Source of the DNA: Clostridium sp. CAG:440
GTDB lineage: Bacteria; Bacillota; Clostridia; TANB77; CAG-508
DNA length: 64,000 nt
Direction: 5' to 3'
Assembly (NCBI GenBank): GCA_000437215.1
Contig: FR898629.1
Coordinates: 1 to 64,000, forward strand
The notes beneath the pieces are model-generated. The model had not been told where the DNA came from. It saw nothing but the letters and a program-made list of their open reading frames with translations, and did not search any database. The position numbers and the translations under genes were made by a program. Of the stretch, positions 6,902 to 17,204 are shown piece by piece (within the stretch, counting starts at the first letter, position 1; each line of letters begins with the position of its first letter).

Positions 6902-9733
6902 ATGAATAATGATAAAATTGTAATTAAGGGTGCTAAAGAGCATAACTTAAAAAATATAAACTTAGAAATTCCTAGAGATAAACTTGTTGTTATTACTGGG
7001 CTTTCTGGATCAGGAAAGTCTAGTTTAGCTTTTGATACTTTATATGCAGAAGGACAAAGAAGATATGTTGAAAGCTTGTCTTCATATGCAAGGCAGTTTT
7101 TGGGATTAATGGAAAAACCAGATGTTGAAAGCATAGAAGGACTTTCTCCTGCAATTTCTATTGACCAAAAGACAACTTCTAAAAATCCTCGTTCAACTGT
7201 TGGAACTGTAACTGAAATATATGATTATATTCGTCTACTTTATGCAAGAATCGGTGTACCATATTGTCCAAATTGCCATAAAAAGATTGAAAAACAATCA
7301 ATTGATCAAATTGTAGATAATATTATGGAATTAGATGAAGGAACTAAAATACAAATTTTGGCTCCTGTTGTAAGAGGGCGTAAGGGCGAGTTTGTAAAAC
7401 AACTTGAAGGTTATCAAAAAGAAGGCTTTGTAAGAGTTAGAATTGATGGCGATATTTATGATCTTTCTGATGATATAGAACTAGATAGAAAGAAAAAACA
7501 TGATGTTGAATTAGTTGTAGATAGGCTTGTTATTAAACCTGATATTATAAGTAGATTAACTGAGTCTGTTGAAACGGCACTAAAACATGCTAATAATTTA
7601 GTTTTAATTGATATAGTAGGTAAAAAACCAGTATTATATAGTACAAATTATGCATGCCCAGATTGTGGCTTTAGTTTTCCAGAACTTACACCAAGAATGT
7701 TTTCATTTAACAATCCTTTTGGGGCTTGTCCTACATGTACAGGAATTGGCTATTTAATGAAAATGGATGAAGATTTAATTGTTCCAGACAAAAATAAAAC
7801 ATTATATGATGGAATAAAAGCATTTGGAGCAAGTACAATGAAAAAAGGCGATACAATGGCAAAAATGTATTTTGAAAGTATTGCAAAACATTATGGTGTA
7901 GAAATTAAAAACAAAAAAATAAAAGACTTGCCTAGATGGTTTATGGAAAAAATTCTTTATGGTACAGGAGACGAACAAATAGATTTTGAGTACTCTTCAT
8001 ATGCAGGTACAAGAAAATTTACTGCACCATTTGAAGGTGTTATACCAACATTAGATAGAAGACACAATGAAACTAAATCTCAAGGTATGAGAGATTTTTA
8101 TGAAATGTATATGACAGATCTTCCATGCCATGACTGTAATGGAGCTAGATTAAAACCAGAAATATTATCAATAAAAATTGGAGACAAAAACATAAACGAG
8201 CTAACTAACATGCCAATTAATAAAATAAAAGAATATTTACAAACTTTAGAACTAAACAAAACACAAGCAATGATATCAGATTTAATTTTAAAAGAAATAA
8301 ATCAAAGGTTACAATTTTTAATGGATGTAGGCCTTGAATACTTAACATTATCTAGAAGTGCTGGGACATTATCTGGAGGTGAAGCACAAAGAATAAGACT
8401 TGCAACTCAAATTGGTTCAGGACTTACAGGAGTATTATATATATTAGATGAACCAAGTATTGGTTTGCACCAAAGAGATAATGACAAATTACTAGCAACA
8501 CTAAAAAAATTAAGGGACTTAGGAAATACATTATTAGTTGTTGAACATGATGAAGATACAATGTATGCAGCAGATCAAATAATAGATATAGGACCAGGAG
8601 CAGGAACGCATGGTGGAAATGTTATGGCACAAGGAACTGCAGAAGAAGTAAAAATGGTAGAAAATTCAATAACAGGACAATATTTAAGTGGAAGAAAGAA
8701 AATACCAGTACCTAAAAAAAGAAGAAAACATATAAAATCTAAATGTATAGAAGTAGAGGGGGCAACAGAAAATAACCTAAAAAATATAACAGTTACATTT
8801 CCACTTGGGGTATTTAACTGCGTAACAGGAGTATCTGGCTCAGGAAAATCAACATTAGTTAATGAGGTGTTATATAAGACAATAGCAAAAGAACTAAATG
8901 GTTCAAATGAAAAACCTGGAAAATGTAAAGGTGTAAAAGGATTAAAAAATATAGATAAAATTATAAATATAGATCAGTCACCAATAGGAAGAACGCCACG
9001 TTCTAATCCTGCTACATATACAGGGGTATTTGATTTAATAAGGGACATATTTGCACAAACAGAAGAAGCAAAACTTAGAGGCTATCAAAAAGGAAGATTT
9101 AGCTTTAATGTTGCAGGTGGAAGATGCGAAAGTTGCAATGGAGATGGAGTACACAAAATAGAAATGCACTTTTTACCAGACATATATGTACCATGTGAAG
9201 TATGTAAAGGTAAAAGATATAACAGAGAAACATTAGAAGTAAAATATAAAGGAAAAACAATTGCAGATGTTTTAGATATGACAGTAGAAGAAGCAATAGA
9301 GTTTTTTGACAAAATACCAAAAATAAAAAATAAAATACAAACATTATTAGATGTTGGACTAGGCTATATAAAACTTGGACAGCCATCTACAACATTATCA
9401 GGTGGAGAAGCACAACGTGTAAAACTTGCAACAGAACTTTCTAAAAAAGCAACAGGTAAGACATTATATATTTTAGATGAACCAACAACAGGTTTACATA
9501 TTGCTGATGTCCATAAATTAGTAGATATACTTCAAAGATTAGTTGATACTGGAAATACAATAATAGTAATAGAACATAATTTAGATTTAATAAAAACTGC
9601 AGACTATATCATAGACTTAGGACCAGAAGGTGGAGATAATGGAGGAGAAGTAGTTGCAGTTGGAACTCCAGAACAAATTTGCAAAAATGAAAGAAGTTAT
9701 ACAGGTAAGTTTTTAAAAAAATATTTAAATTAA
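6902..9733 (+). CDS. uvrA: Excinuclease ABC subunit A
   Basis: The 943-residue protein is the damage-recognition ATPase of nucleotide excision repair. It shows two ABC modules: Walker A GLSGSGKSS near residue 34 and GVSGSGKST near residue 640, and two signature motifs LSGGEAQR, each followed by ILDEP. Zinc-binding pairs are visible (CPNC, CPDC/CPTC, CHDC, and CESC/CEVC in the second half). An in-frame upstream ATG at 6842 exists, but the conserved start MNNDKIVIKGAKEHNLKN at 6902 matches family length. uvrB is not adjacent. The gene contains no in-frame CGG. Confidence 0.97.
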   Translation: MNNDKIVIKGAKEHNLKNINLEIPRDKLVVITGLSGSGKSSLAFDTLYAEGQRRYVESLSSYARQFLGLMEKPDVESIEGLSPAISIDQKTTSKNPRSTVGTVTEIYDYIRLLYARIGVPYCPNCHKKIEKQSIDQIVDNIMELDEGTKIQILAPVVRGRKGEFVKQLEGYQKEGFVRVRIDGDIYDLSDDIELDRKKKHDVELVVDRLVIKPDIISRLTESVETALKHANNLVLIDIVGKKPVLYSTNYACPDCGFSFPELTPRMFSFNNPFGACPTCTGIGYLMKMDEDLIVPDKNKTLYDGIKAFGASTMKKGDTMAKMYFESIAKHYGVEIKNKKIKDLPRWFMEKILYGTGDEQIDFEYSSYAGTRKFTAPFEGVIPTLDRRHNETKSQGMRDFYEMYMTDLPCHDCNGARLKPEILSIKIGDKNINELTNMPINKIKEYLQTLELNKTQAMISDLILKEINQRLQFLMDVGLEYLTLSRSAGTLSGGEAQRIRLATQIGSGLTGVLYILDEPSIGLHQRDNDKLLATLKKLRDLGNTLLVVEHDEDTMYAADQIIDIGPGAGTHGGNVMAQGTAEEVKMVENSITGQYLSGRKKIPVPKKRRKHIKSKCIEVEGATENNLKNITVTFPLGVFNCVTGVSGSGKSTLVNEVLYKTIAKELNGSNEKPGKCKGVKGLKNIDKIINIDQSPIGRTPRSNPATYTGVFDLIRDIFAQTEEAKLRGYQKGRFSFNVAGGRCESCNGDGVHKIEMHFLPDIYVPCEVCKGKRYNRETLEVKYKGKTIADVLDMTVEEAIEFFDKIPKIKNKIQTLLDVGLGYIKLGQPSTTLSGGEAQRVKLATELSKKATGKTLYILDEPTTGLHIADVHKLVDILQRLVDTGNTIIVIEHNLDLIKTADYIIDLGPEGGDNGGEVVAVGTPEQICKNERSYTGKFLKKYLN

Positions 9734-9748
9734 AATAAGGGTGAAAAT

Positions 9749-10180
9749 ATGGAAGAAAAAAAACAAGTTATTGAAGCAAGAACATTGGAAGAAGTATTGC
9801 TAGAATTAAGAGAAAGTAAAAATTATACTTATTTAGATATAACAGAAAAATTAAATCAAAAAGGAACATATATTGAAGAAAAAATAATAAAAAAATGGGA
9901 ACTTGGGTTAATATATCCATCAACAGATGAATTGTATTTACTATCAGAAATATATATGTTTCCTGTTGTTGATTTAATTCAAGCAAAAAACAATAGCTAT
10001 AAAAAAGGAATGGATTCAATACATTATAGATTAATTAAATGGTTTTGCTATTTTACAGGAGCTTCAATTAAAATAGGTATTATAGCTATGTACGTAATTT
10101 TATTTTTGGCTTTTATATTTGCATTAATGTTTTTTGTAGATTGTGCTAATACCTATATGACTGTAAGAAAAAGTTCGTAG
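9749..10180 (+). CDS. HTH-domain protein with C-terminal membrane helix
   Basis: A 143-residue protein. Residues 15-75 look like an XRE-type helix-turn-helix (LEEVLLELRESKNYTYLDI, then KKWELGLIYPSTDELYLLSEIY), and one hydrophobic helix lies near 112-133. Such HTH-plus-membrane proteins occur in Clostridia with unknown targets. It follows uvrA by 15 bp with a GGGTG ribosome site, so it is probably co-transcribed with it. Confidence 0.7.
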   Translation: MEEKKQVIEARTLEEVLLELRESKNYTYLDITEKLNQKGTYIEEKIIKKWELGLIYPSTDELYLLSEIYMFPVVDLIQAKNNSYKKGMDSIHYRLIKWFCYFTGASIKIGIIAMYVILFLAFIFALMFFVDCANTYMTVRKSS

Positions 10181-10200
10181 ATAATTAATATATACATAAA

Positions 10201-10238
10201 AAATACTATTTATAAAATATAAATAGTATTTTTTTTAT
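10201..10238 (+). terminator. Intrinsic terminator
   Basis: AAATACTATTTATA and TATAAATAGTATTT arms followed by a run of T, after the HTH-membrane gene. Confidence 0.75.
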
Positions 10239-10311
10239 CAAAAACCTTGCCATATAAAAAAAATAGTGCTATTATGACAGTGTTTAACAATAGAAAAAAT
10301 GGAGGTAAAAA

Positions 10312-11436
10312 ATGAGCGGAAAACATTCAAAGGATTATAATGCAGAAGAAAATGAAGAAATACCAAAAGCTTTCCAAAAAAATAATAAAGATGAAAGCAA
10401 TGGAAAGAAAACTAAAAAGAAAAAAAAGGGATTAAAAATATTTGGAATAATAGTGTTGATATTAGTAATATTATTTGCAGCAATAGTAGGTGCAGCATAT
10501 ATTTATATTAATGACAAATTAGGAAAAATGAATACAGTACAACTTGACGAGTCACAATTAGGAATAACAGACGAGGCAAGTAGTAAACTTTCAAAATATA
10601 GAAATATTGCAATATTTGGGGTAGATAGTAGAGAAGATGACTATGGAAAAGGAAACAGAAGTGATTGTATAATAATAGCAAGTATAAATAATGAAACAAA
10701 AGAAGTTAGACTAATTTCAGTTTATAGAGATACATATGTAAAAATAGAAGGACATGGATTAGATAAAATAACACATGCATATTCTTATGGTGAGGCACCT
10801 CTTGCAATAAACACATTAAATACAAACTTAGACTTAAATATATCAGAATTTGTAACTGTAAACTTTGACTCTGTATCTGATGCTGTAGACGAATTAGGAG
10901 GAGTTACAATAAATGTAGAAAATTCTGAAATTAAATATATAAATGATTACATAGATGCAACAGCAAAAATAACACATAAAACTGCAAACCATGTAACATC
11001 TGCTGGAAAACAGACTTTAGATGGTGTTCAAGCAGTAGCATATTCTAGAATAAGGTATACATCAGGTGGAGACTATAAAAGAACAGAACGTATGAGAATA
11101 GTTATTGAAGCAATGGTAAATAAATTAAAGACTAAGAATATTGGTGAAATAAATAATTTTGCAGATAATATTTTACCAAAAGTTTATACAAATATTTCTG
11201 CTGGAACAATAATGTCAATGATACCAGACATGATTAGTTATAAAATTTCAAACAGTGTTGGATGGCCATATGAAACAAAAGGAATTACTTTAGACAGATG
11301 GTATGGTGTACCTGTTACACTTGAAAGTAATGTTATAAAGTTACATCAAGAATTATTTAATGATCCAGATTATACATTACCAGATTCTATAAAAGCGACA
11401 AGCGATTCTATTATTAAGAAAACAGGATATAAATAA
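10312..11436 (+). CDS. LytR-CpsA-Psr (LCP) family glycopolymer ligase
   Basis: The family transfers undecaprenyl-linked glycopolymers to peptidoglycan outside the cell. The 374-residue protein has a lysine-rich cytoplasmic tail (1-42), one membrane helix (about 43-65) and an extracellular LCP domain. Conserved features include the NRSDCIIIASINNETKEVRL strand, SVYRDTYV, and the arginine-rich GGDYKRTERMR loop near residues 255-265 that binds the pyrophosphate lipid. GGAGG lies seven bases before the ATG. It sits just upstream of the polysaccharide operon but has its own terminator. Confidence 0.9.
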   Translation: MSGKHSKDYNAEENEEIPKAFQKNNKDESNGKKTKKKKKGLKIFGIIVLILVILFAAIVGAAYIYINDKLGKMNTVQLDESQLGITDEASSKLSKYRNIAIFGVDSREDDYGKGNRSDCIIIASINNETKEVRLISVYRDTYVKIEGHGLDKITHAYSYGEAPLAINTLNTNLDLNISEFVTVNFDSVSDAVDELGGVTINVENSEIKYINDYIDATAKITHKTANHVTSAGKQTLDGVQAVAYSRIRYTSGGDYKRTERMRIVIEAMVNKLKTKNIGEINNFADNILPKVYTNISAGTIMSMIPDMISYKISNSVGWPYETKGITLDRWYGVPVTLESNVIKLHQELFNDPDYTLPDSIKATSDSIIKKTGYK

Positions 11437-11444
11437 AATATAAG

Positions 11445-11484
11445 ATAACTTCCTAAATTTTGATATTTTGGAAGTTATTTTTTT
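11445..11484 (+). terminator. Intrinsic terminator after the LCP gene
   Basis: ATAACTTCC and GGAAGTTAT arms followed by a run of T. Confidence 0.8.
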
Positions 11485-11505
11485 GTAGAAAATAAGTTTT
11501 TAATG

Positions 11506-11534
11506 TTGACTTTTGATATATATATATATATAAT
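11506..11534 (+). promoter_or_regulatory. Promoter of the surface polysaccharide operon
   Basis: TTGACT at 11506-11511 and TATAAT at 11529-11534 with a 17-bp spacer made largely of alternating TA. It lies 42 bp before the first gene. The TA tract could change length by slippage and alter promoter strength. Confidence 0.75.
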
Positions 11535-11575
11535 TGCCTTAGATAACATTTTTTTAGAAAGGGGTAAGTTTATAA

Positions 11576-12283
11576 ATGGAAACAAGAGAACAAAATCTAA
11601 ACTATGCAACAAGTATAATTACAAATTTAGCCCCAGCAAGAGAAATAGAAAATGAAGAAAAAATATTATATAAAACAATAAAAAGAACTATAGATATTAT
11701 TGGAGCAATTATTGGATGTATATTATTAATACCACTAACGGTAGTTGTATATATAGCAAACTTAATTACCAAAGGGGACAATGGACCAATATTTTACATA
11801 CAAAAAAGAATTGGACAAGATGGAAAAATGTTTAGAATATACAAATATAGAACAATGGTAGTAGGTGCAGATAAAAAACTAAAAAAATATTTAAAGGAAA
11901 ACCCTGAGGCTGCAAAAGAATATAAAGAATATAAGAAATTAAAAGAAGATCCAAGAATAACAAAAATTGGAAAAATATTAAGAAAAACAAGTCTAGATGA
12001 ATTTCCACAATTTATTAATGTACTAAAAGGAAAAATGAGCATAGTTGGACCAAGACCATATTTATTTAAGGAAAAAAAGGATATGGGTGAATATTATAAA
12101 AAAATTATAAAATGTAAACCTGGTCTTACTGGAATATGGCAGGTTAGTGGAAGAAGTGATGTTACTTTTCAAGAAAGATTAAATATGGATATAGAATATC
12201 TAAATACAAGATGTACTAAATTAGATATAAAATTAATTTTAAAAACATTTACAAAAATATTCAAAAAAGAAGGGGCAATATAA
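11576..12283 (+). CDS. Priming sugar-phosphate transferase (undecaprenyl-phosphate glycosyl-1-phosphate transferase)
   Basis: The 235-residue protein is a bacterial sugar transferase (PF02397 type) that starts repeat-unit synthesis on undecaprenyl phosphate at the inner membrane face. It has a single N-terminal membrane segment (about 40-65), FYIQKRIGQDGKMFRIYKYRTM, the catalytic KTSLDEFPQ and VGPRPY motifs, and GLTGIWQVSGRSDV. It is the first gene of the locus, as expected for the primase, and precedes DUF4422 by one base. AGAAAGGGG lies before the start. Confidence 0.92.
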   Translation: METREQNLNYATSIITNLAPAREIENEEKILYKTIKRTIDIIGAIIGCILLIPLTVVVYIANLITKGDNGPIFYIQKRIGQDGKMFRIYKYRTMVVGADKKLKKYLKENPEAAKEYKEYKKLKEDPRITKIGKILRKTSLDEFPQFINVLKGKMSIVGPRPYLFKEKKDMGEYYKKIIKCKPGLTGIWQVSGRSDVTFQERLNMDIEYLNTRCTKLDIKLILKTFTKIFKKEGAI

Positions 12284-12284
12284 A

Positions 12285-13073
12285 GTGAAAAATACAAAAA
12301 TAATAATTGCAACACATAAAAAATATAAAATGCCAAATGACAAAATGTATGTTCCTGTACAAGTTGGAAAAGAAGGAAAAGAAAATTTAGGGTATCAACC
12401 AGATAATGAAGGGGATAATATATCTTCAAAAAATCCTTATTTTTGCGAACTTACAGGACTATATTGGGCATGGAAGAATTTAAGTGCCGACTATATAGGT
12501 TTAACCCATTATAGAAGGCATTTTTCTGTTAGTAAAAAACTTCCAAAAGATATAAAAGGAAGAATAAACAATGTAATAACAGGTAATGATGTAGACCAAA
12601 TATTAGATAATACAGACATAATATTACCTAAAAAAAGGAAATATTACATAGAAAATCTATATTCTCATTATAAAAATACAATGCATGTTGAACCACTTGA
12701 TGAAACAAGAAAAATCATAGAAAAAAAATATCCAAAATATTTAGATGAATTTGATAAATTACACAAGAGAACATCAGCACATATGTTTAATATGTTTATA
12801 ATGAAAAAAGAGCTTTTAGATGCATATTGCACTTGGCTATTTGATATTTTATTTGAATTAGAAAAAATAGTTCCGCCAGAAAAATATGATAATTTTCATG
12901 CTAGATATCCGGGGAGAATTAGCGAACTTCTATTAGATGTTTGGATTAATACAAATAATTTGAGCTACAAAGAAGTAAGAGTTATTGATATAGAAAAAGT
13001 AAATTGGTTTAAGAAAGGTTTTGCCTTTTTAATGGCTAAATTTACAAAGAAAAAATATGAGAAGAGTTTTTAA
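12285..13073 (+). CDS. DUF4422 family capsular glycosyltransferase-like protein
   Basis: A 262-residue soluble protein with the DUF4422 signature, including ENLGYQPDNEGDNIS, LTGLYWAWKN and DYIGLTHYRRHF. Members are found in capsular and O-antigen loci and are annotated as exopolysaccharide glycosyltransferases. The start is GTG, two bases after the previous stop, with GAAGGGG upstream. Sugar specificity cannot be read from sequence. Confidence 0.85.
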   Translation: MKNTKIIIATHKKYKMPNDKMYVPVQVGKEGKENLGYQPDNEGDNISSKNPYFCELTGLYWAWKNLSADYIGLTHYRRHFSVSKKLPKDIKGRINNVITGNDVDQILDNTDIILPKKRKYYIENLYSHYKNTMHVEPLDETRKIIEKKYPKYLDEFDKLHKRTSAHMFNMFIMKKELLDAYCTWLFDILFELEKIVPPEKYDNFHARYPGRISELLLDVWINTNNLSYKEVRVIDIEKVNWFKKGFAFLMAKFTKKKYEKSF

Positions 13074-13075
13074 AA

Positions 13076-14098
13076 ATGAAGGATTTAATAAGTATAATTG
13101 TTCCAATATATAATGTAGAAAAATATTTGAATAAATGCATTGAAAGCATAGTAAATCAAACATATGAAAATATTGAAATCATACTAATAGATGATGGTTC
13201 TAATGATAATTCTGGAATAATTTGTGATGAATATGCTAAAAAAGATAATAGAATAATTGTTGTACATAAGGAAAATGGAGGGGTAAGTTCTGCAAGGAAT
13301 AAAGGTCTAAAAATTGCCAAGGGTGAATGGATTTCTTTTGTAGATGCAGATGATTGGATAGAACAAACTTTTTGTCAAACCTTATTAAATAAAGTTACTC
13401 AAGAGCAAGCAGATATTGCTTTATGTGGCTATAATAGGATTACAGATAATCGAATAGAAAAAATTAACGCAAACAACCAAGAAGTTTTTTTAAACTCAAA
13501 TGAATATTTAGTAAAATCTTTAAATCCTCAAACTGGATTTGGATTTTGTCATATGAAGTTAATAAAAAAAGAGGTTTTAAAAAGTATTTCTTTTAATGAA
13601 AGAATAGAAGTGGGAGAAGATGCATTATTTAATATTCAATTATCAACATATATAAAAAAAGCTGTTTTTTTAAAACAGCCATTATATAATTATAGAATTA
13701 ACAATCAGTCAGTGGTAAAAAGATATGATGAAAATTATGCAAATAAATACTTAAAATCAATGAAAATAATTGAAGAATATATTTGGCAAGAATATAACGA
13801 GGAAAATGAAGAAAATATTGAAATAAAACAAAACTACTATAATTTTGTGGCATATCACATTATGCTAATTATTGTAAATTATTGTTATCATCCTGATAAT
13901 AAAATGTGTAATGCACAAAGAAAAAATATGCTTAAAGAAGTAATTAACAATGATTTATTTATCATTGGATTAAAAAAAAGTAATTATAATAATATTTCAT
14001 TAACAAGAAAAATAACTTTATATACTTTAAAACATAAATTGTATTGGTTAACTGCAATTATATGCAAAATTAGGCAAAAACAGAATAGAAAAAAATGA
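13076..14098 (+). CDS. Family 2 glycosyltransferase
   Basis: A 340-residue GT-A fold enzyme with an N-terminal nucleotide-sugar domain: SIIVPIYNVEKYL, IDDGSNDNS, and the metal-binding FVDADDW near residues 90-96, then an EDALFN-type acceptor region. No membrane segment. It starts three bases after DUF4422 and probably adds one sugar to the repeat unit on the cytoplasmic side. Confidence 0.9.
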   Translation: MKDLISIIVPIYNVEKYLNKCIESIVNQTYENIEIILIDDGSNDNSGIICDEYAKKDNRIIVVHKENGGVSSARNKGLKIAKGEWISFVDADDWIEQTFCQTLLNKVTQEQADIALCGYNRITDNRIEKINANNQEVFLNSNEYLVKSLNPQTGFGFCHMKLIKKEVLKSISFNERIEVGEDALFNIQLSTYIKKAVFLKQPLYNYRINNQSVVKRYDENYANKYLKSMKIIEEYIWQEYNEENEENIEIKQNYYNFVAYHIMLIIVNYCYHPDNKMCNAQRKNMLKEVINNDLFIIGLKKSNYNNISLTRKITLYTLKHKLYWLTAIICKIRQKQNRKK

Positions 14099-14101
14099 GG
14101 T

Positions 14102-15238
14102 ATGAGTATGAAAAAAATTTTAGTATTTGGGATTACAGAAAATCCAGGAGGGATAGAAAGTGTTATAATGAATTATTATAGACACATTGATCGAAAAAAA
14201 ATTCAATTTGATTTTTTATGCAATACAGAAAAAGTGTCTTATGAGAAGGAAATTAATGCTTTAGGTGGAAAAATTTATAGAATTACTGCAAGAAGTCAAA
14301 ATACAAAAAAATTTAAAAAAGATATGGAAAATTTTTTTGTTAAACATGCTAATGAATATTTTGCAATATGGGTTAATGTATGTAGCTTGGCAAATATTGA
14401 TTACTTAAAATATGCAAAAAAATATGGAATAAGTAAAAGAATAATACATGCACATAATTCACAAAATATGGATTCCTTTCTTAGAGGGATATTACATAGA
14501 TTTAATAGAATACTTATTGGTAGATATGCTACTGATTTTTGGACATGTTCAGATGAAGCTAGTAAATGGTTTTATTCAAAAAAAATAATAAATAGTTCAA
14601 AATATGTAATTATAAAAAATGCTATTAATTGTGATATATATAAATTTGATAAAGAAATTAGAGATAATTATAGAAAACAATTTAATATAGAAAGTGATGA
14701 ATTAGTTATAGGAAATGTTGGAAGAATGCACTTTCAAAAAAATCAAGAATATATAATTAAAATTTTTAATGATATCAATAAATCAATACCTAAATCAAAA
14801 CTTTTTTTAGTTGGAGATGGACCTGATAAAGGAAAAATTGAAAAATTAATTAAAGAATATAAACAACAAAATAATATAATACTTCTAGGAGTTAGAGATG
14901 ATGTAAATTGCTTAATGCAAATGTTTGATGTATTTCTTTTTCCATCCTTATTTGAGGGGTTGCCTTTAGCACCGATAGAAGCACAGGCTGCATCTTTACC
15001 AGTATATTTATCAAAGGGAAGGATTAGTAGCAAAGTAATTATAAATAAAAAACTTATACATTTTATTGATTTAGATGAAGGAGCTAATAGATGGGCTAAT
15101 ATAATTATAAATACATATAAAAATTATGATAGAAATTTACTGGATATGGACTTGATAAGAAAATCTGGCTACGATATTATTACAGAAGCACAAAAATTAG
15201 AAAGATTGTTAGTGAAAGAAGGGAAATATGAAAAATAA
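14102..15238 (+). CDS. Family 4 (GT-B) glycosyltransferase
   Basis: A 378-residue GT-B fold enzyme. The C-terminal half has IGNVGRMHFQKNQEYII, LFLVGDGPDKGKIE and the EX7E-type donor site FPSLFEGLPLAPIEAQAA. The N-terminus has the glycine-rich GITENPGGIESVIMNYY loop. It overlaps the next ORF by 11 bases, so it is translationally coupled. Donor and acceptor are unknown. Confidence 0.9.
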   Translation: MSMKKILVFGITENPGGIESVIMNYYRHIDRKKIQFDFLCNTEKVSYEKEINALGGKIYRITARSQNTKKFKKDMENFFVKHANEYFAIWVNVCSLANIDYLKYAKKYGISKRIIHAHNSQNMDSFLRGILHRFNRILIGRYATDFWTCSDEASKWFYSKKIINSSKYVIIKNAINCDIYKFDKEIRDNYRKQFNIESDELVIGNVGRMHFQKNQEYIIKIFNDINKSIPKSKLFLVGDGPDKGKIEKLIKEYKQQNNIILLGVRDDVNCLMQMFDVFLFPSLFEGLPLAPIEAQAASLPVYLSKGRISSKVIINKKLIHFIDLDEGANRWANIIINTYKNYDRNLLDMDLIRKSGYDIITEAQKLERLLVKEGKYEK

Positions 15239-17186
15239 AAAATTACCAGCTTTTTTAATTTTTTATGTAGGCTATTTATTTTTGCTTATAACAGATGTGT
15301 GCAAAGAAATAAATTTCATAAGCAATAATCAAAGATACATAACTATTATAGGATATATTCTAATATTAATTTATATAGCTATGAATTTTAGAACAAATAA
15401 AAAAATACAACATAAACCAACTTATATATATATTGCTTTTTTTATAATAGCCATAATATCGTGGATTTTTACTAATAATTTTACAGTTATAAGATTGTTA
15501 TTGTTAGTTGCGGCTTTATATACAATTGAGTTTGATAAGTTTATAAAAGTTGATGTTGCAATGAAAATATTATTAACAGTATTGCTTATTTTTTTACCAT
15601 TATTAGGGATTATAGAAAACAATTATTTATTACGTCAAGATCATTCGGTAAGATATTCATTTGGATTTAATCACCCTAATAGTTTAAGTATATATATTAT
15701 AATGATATTATTTGAGACTGTGTATATAATCTATAAAAACAATAATATTAAGTTATATAAAATTATTACTTTTGGAATTGTACCAATATTAGTGGGATTT
15801 ATTTATTTTGTAGCAAACTCAAGAATGTCAGCTTTGTCATTACTTGTATTTTATGTATTAAATATACTTTATTATTGTACACCAGAAAAGATTAGGATGA
15901 AATTTAAAAAAAGTCAAAATATAAAATGTATTGTAATTAACCTATTTGGAATTTTTACTTTATTAACAATATTTACTGTTATTTTATCATATTCAAATAT
16001 TGACATTTTATCGAAGCTTGATAAGATCTTTAGTAATAGATACTCTAATTATATAATATTTATTAATAAATTTGGTATTTCTTTATTTGGAACTGAAATA
16101 CCAGTTAAGTTAGGATATGGTGAATATTTAGATAATATGTATTTAAAATTATTAATAAATCAAGGAGTATTACAGTATATACTTTATTATATTATATTTT
16201 ATCGTTCATCAAAAAAAGCTTATCAGAAAAATGATTATTTATATCTATTAATATTAAGTATAATATTATTTGAAGGTTTTACAGAAACAAATATGATTAT
16301 GCCAACTATTAATATTTTTATTCTTTATTTTGTTGCCGGGAATGGTAAATTTGAGTTAAAAAACCAAATAAATAAAGGAGGAGAGGAAAGCAAAATGGTT
16401 AAAAAAATTAATTTAGATGAAATACATCAAATAGAACTTGAAATTATTAATGATATTGATAGAGTATGCAGGGAAAACAATATAAAATACACCATCATTG
16501 GAGGTACACTTATAGGAGCTGTTAGACATAAAGGCTTTATACCATGGGATGACGATATTGATATTGCAATGCCAAGGAAAGATTATGAAAGATTTATTGA
16601 AATATACAATTCAAATAAAAAAGAACAATTTTCTATATTTGAAAAAAGATTAAATAATGATTATTATTATCCTTTTGTAAAAGTGTCAGATAATAGGACA
16701 TGCTTAAGAGAAAAAAATTACAAGGAAATTAAGAATTTAGGGGTAAATGTTGATGTTTTTCCCATTGATAAAGTTTCAACATCTAATTTAGATATAAAAC
16801 TAAAGAAAATAGAATTTTATTGTAAGGGATTAAGTAAATGCTTTTCTAAACAAAAAGAAGTTACTCCATCAATCCTAAAAAGATTTCTAAAAAATATAAT
16901 ATTTTTTAGAGATTATAAGTTTTATTTAAATAAAATTGAAAAATTAGCTATGAAAGACAATAACAAGATATGTGATCTTGCAGGTGTTTTAGTTAATGGT
17001 ACAGGAAAGAAAGATATATTTTCTGCTAAAATATTTGAGGAGTACACAGATTTACAGTTTGACAATATAAAGTTAATGTCAGTTAAAGATTATGAGGCTT
17101 TTTTGAAGCATAGATTTGGAGATTATATGAAGTTACCACCAAAAGAGCAACAAGTGGCACATTTAAATGAAATATATTGGAAATAA
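15228..17186 (+). CDS. O-antigen-polymerase-like membrane domain fused to LicD-like transferase
   Basis: One open frame of 652 codons. Residues 1 to about 375 form about ten membrane helices, as in Wzy-type polymerases, with the conserved SFGFNHPNSLSIYI loop. Residues 390-652 are a LicD domain: IEYTIIGGT-like glycine loop (KYTIIGGTLIGAVRHKGFIPW), then DDDIDIAMPRKDYERF with its aspartates. LicD enzymes transfer phosphocholine or another phospho-alcohol to surface glycans. A strong internal ribosome site (AAAGGAGGAGAGG) precedes the in-frame ATG at 16395, so LicD is probably also made separately. The fusion could be a recent stop loss or real. There is no in-frame CGG. Confidence 0.8.
   Translation: MKNKKLPAFLIFYVGYLFLLITDVCKEINFISNNQRYITIIGYILILIYIAMNFRTNKKIQHKPTYIYIAFFIIAIISWIFTNNFTVIRLLLLVAALYTIEFDKFIKVDVAMKILLTVLLIFLPLLGIIENNYLLRQDHSVRYSFGFNHPNSLSIYIIMILFETVYIIYKNNNIKLYKIITFGIVPILVGFIYFVANSRMSALSLLVFYVLNILYYCTPEKIRMKFKKSQNIKCIVINLFGIFTLLTIFTVILSYSNIDILSKLDKIFSNRYSNYIIFINKFGISLFGTEIPVKLGYGEYLDNMYLKLLINQGVLQYILYYIIFYRSSKKAYQKNDYLYLLILSIILFEGFTETNMIMPTINIFILYFVAGNGKFELKNQINKGGEESKMVKKINLDEIHQIELEIINDIDRVCRENNIKYTIIGGTLIGAVRHKGFIPWDDDIDIAMPRKDYERFIEIYNSNKKEQFSIFEKRLNNDYYYPFVKVSDNRTCLREKNYKEIKNLGVNVDVFPIDKVSTSNLDIKLKKIEFYCKGLSKCFSKQKEVTPSILKRFLKNIIFFRDYKFYLNKIEKLAMKDNNKICDLAGVLVNGTGKKDIFSAKIFEEYTDLQFDNIKLMSVKDYEAFLKHRFGDYMKLPPKEQQVAHLNEIYWK
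16375..16397 (+). promoter_or_regulatory. Internal ribosome binding site and LicD start
   Basis: AAAGGAGGAGAGG followed by ATG at 16395, in the same frame as the upstream polymerase. It would produce a 263-residue free LicD protein. Confidence 0.6.
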
Positions 17187-17204
17187 AGAAAGGAAGAATC
17201 AAAT

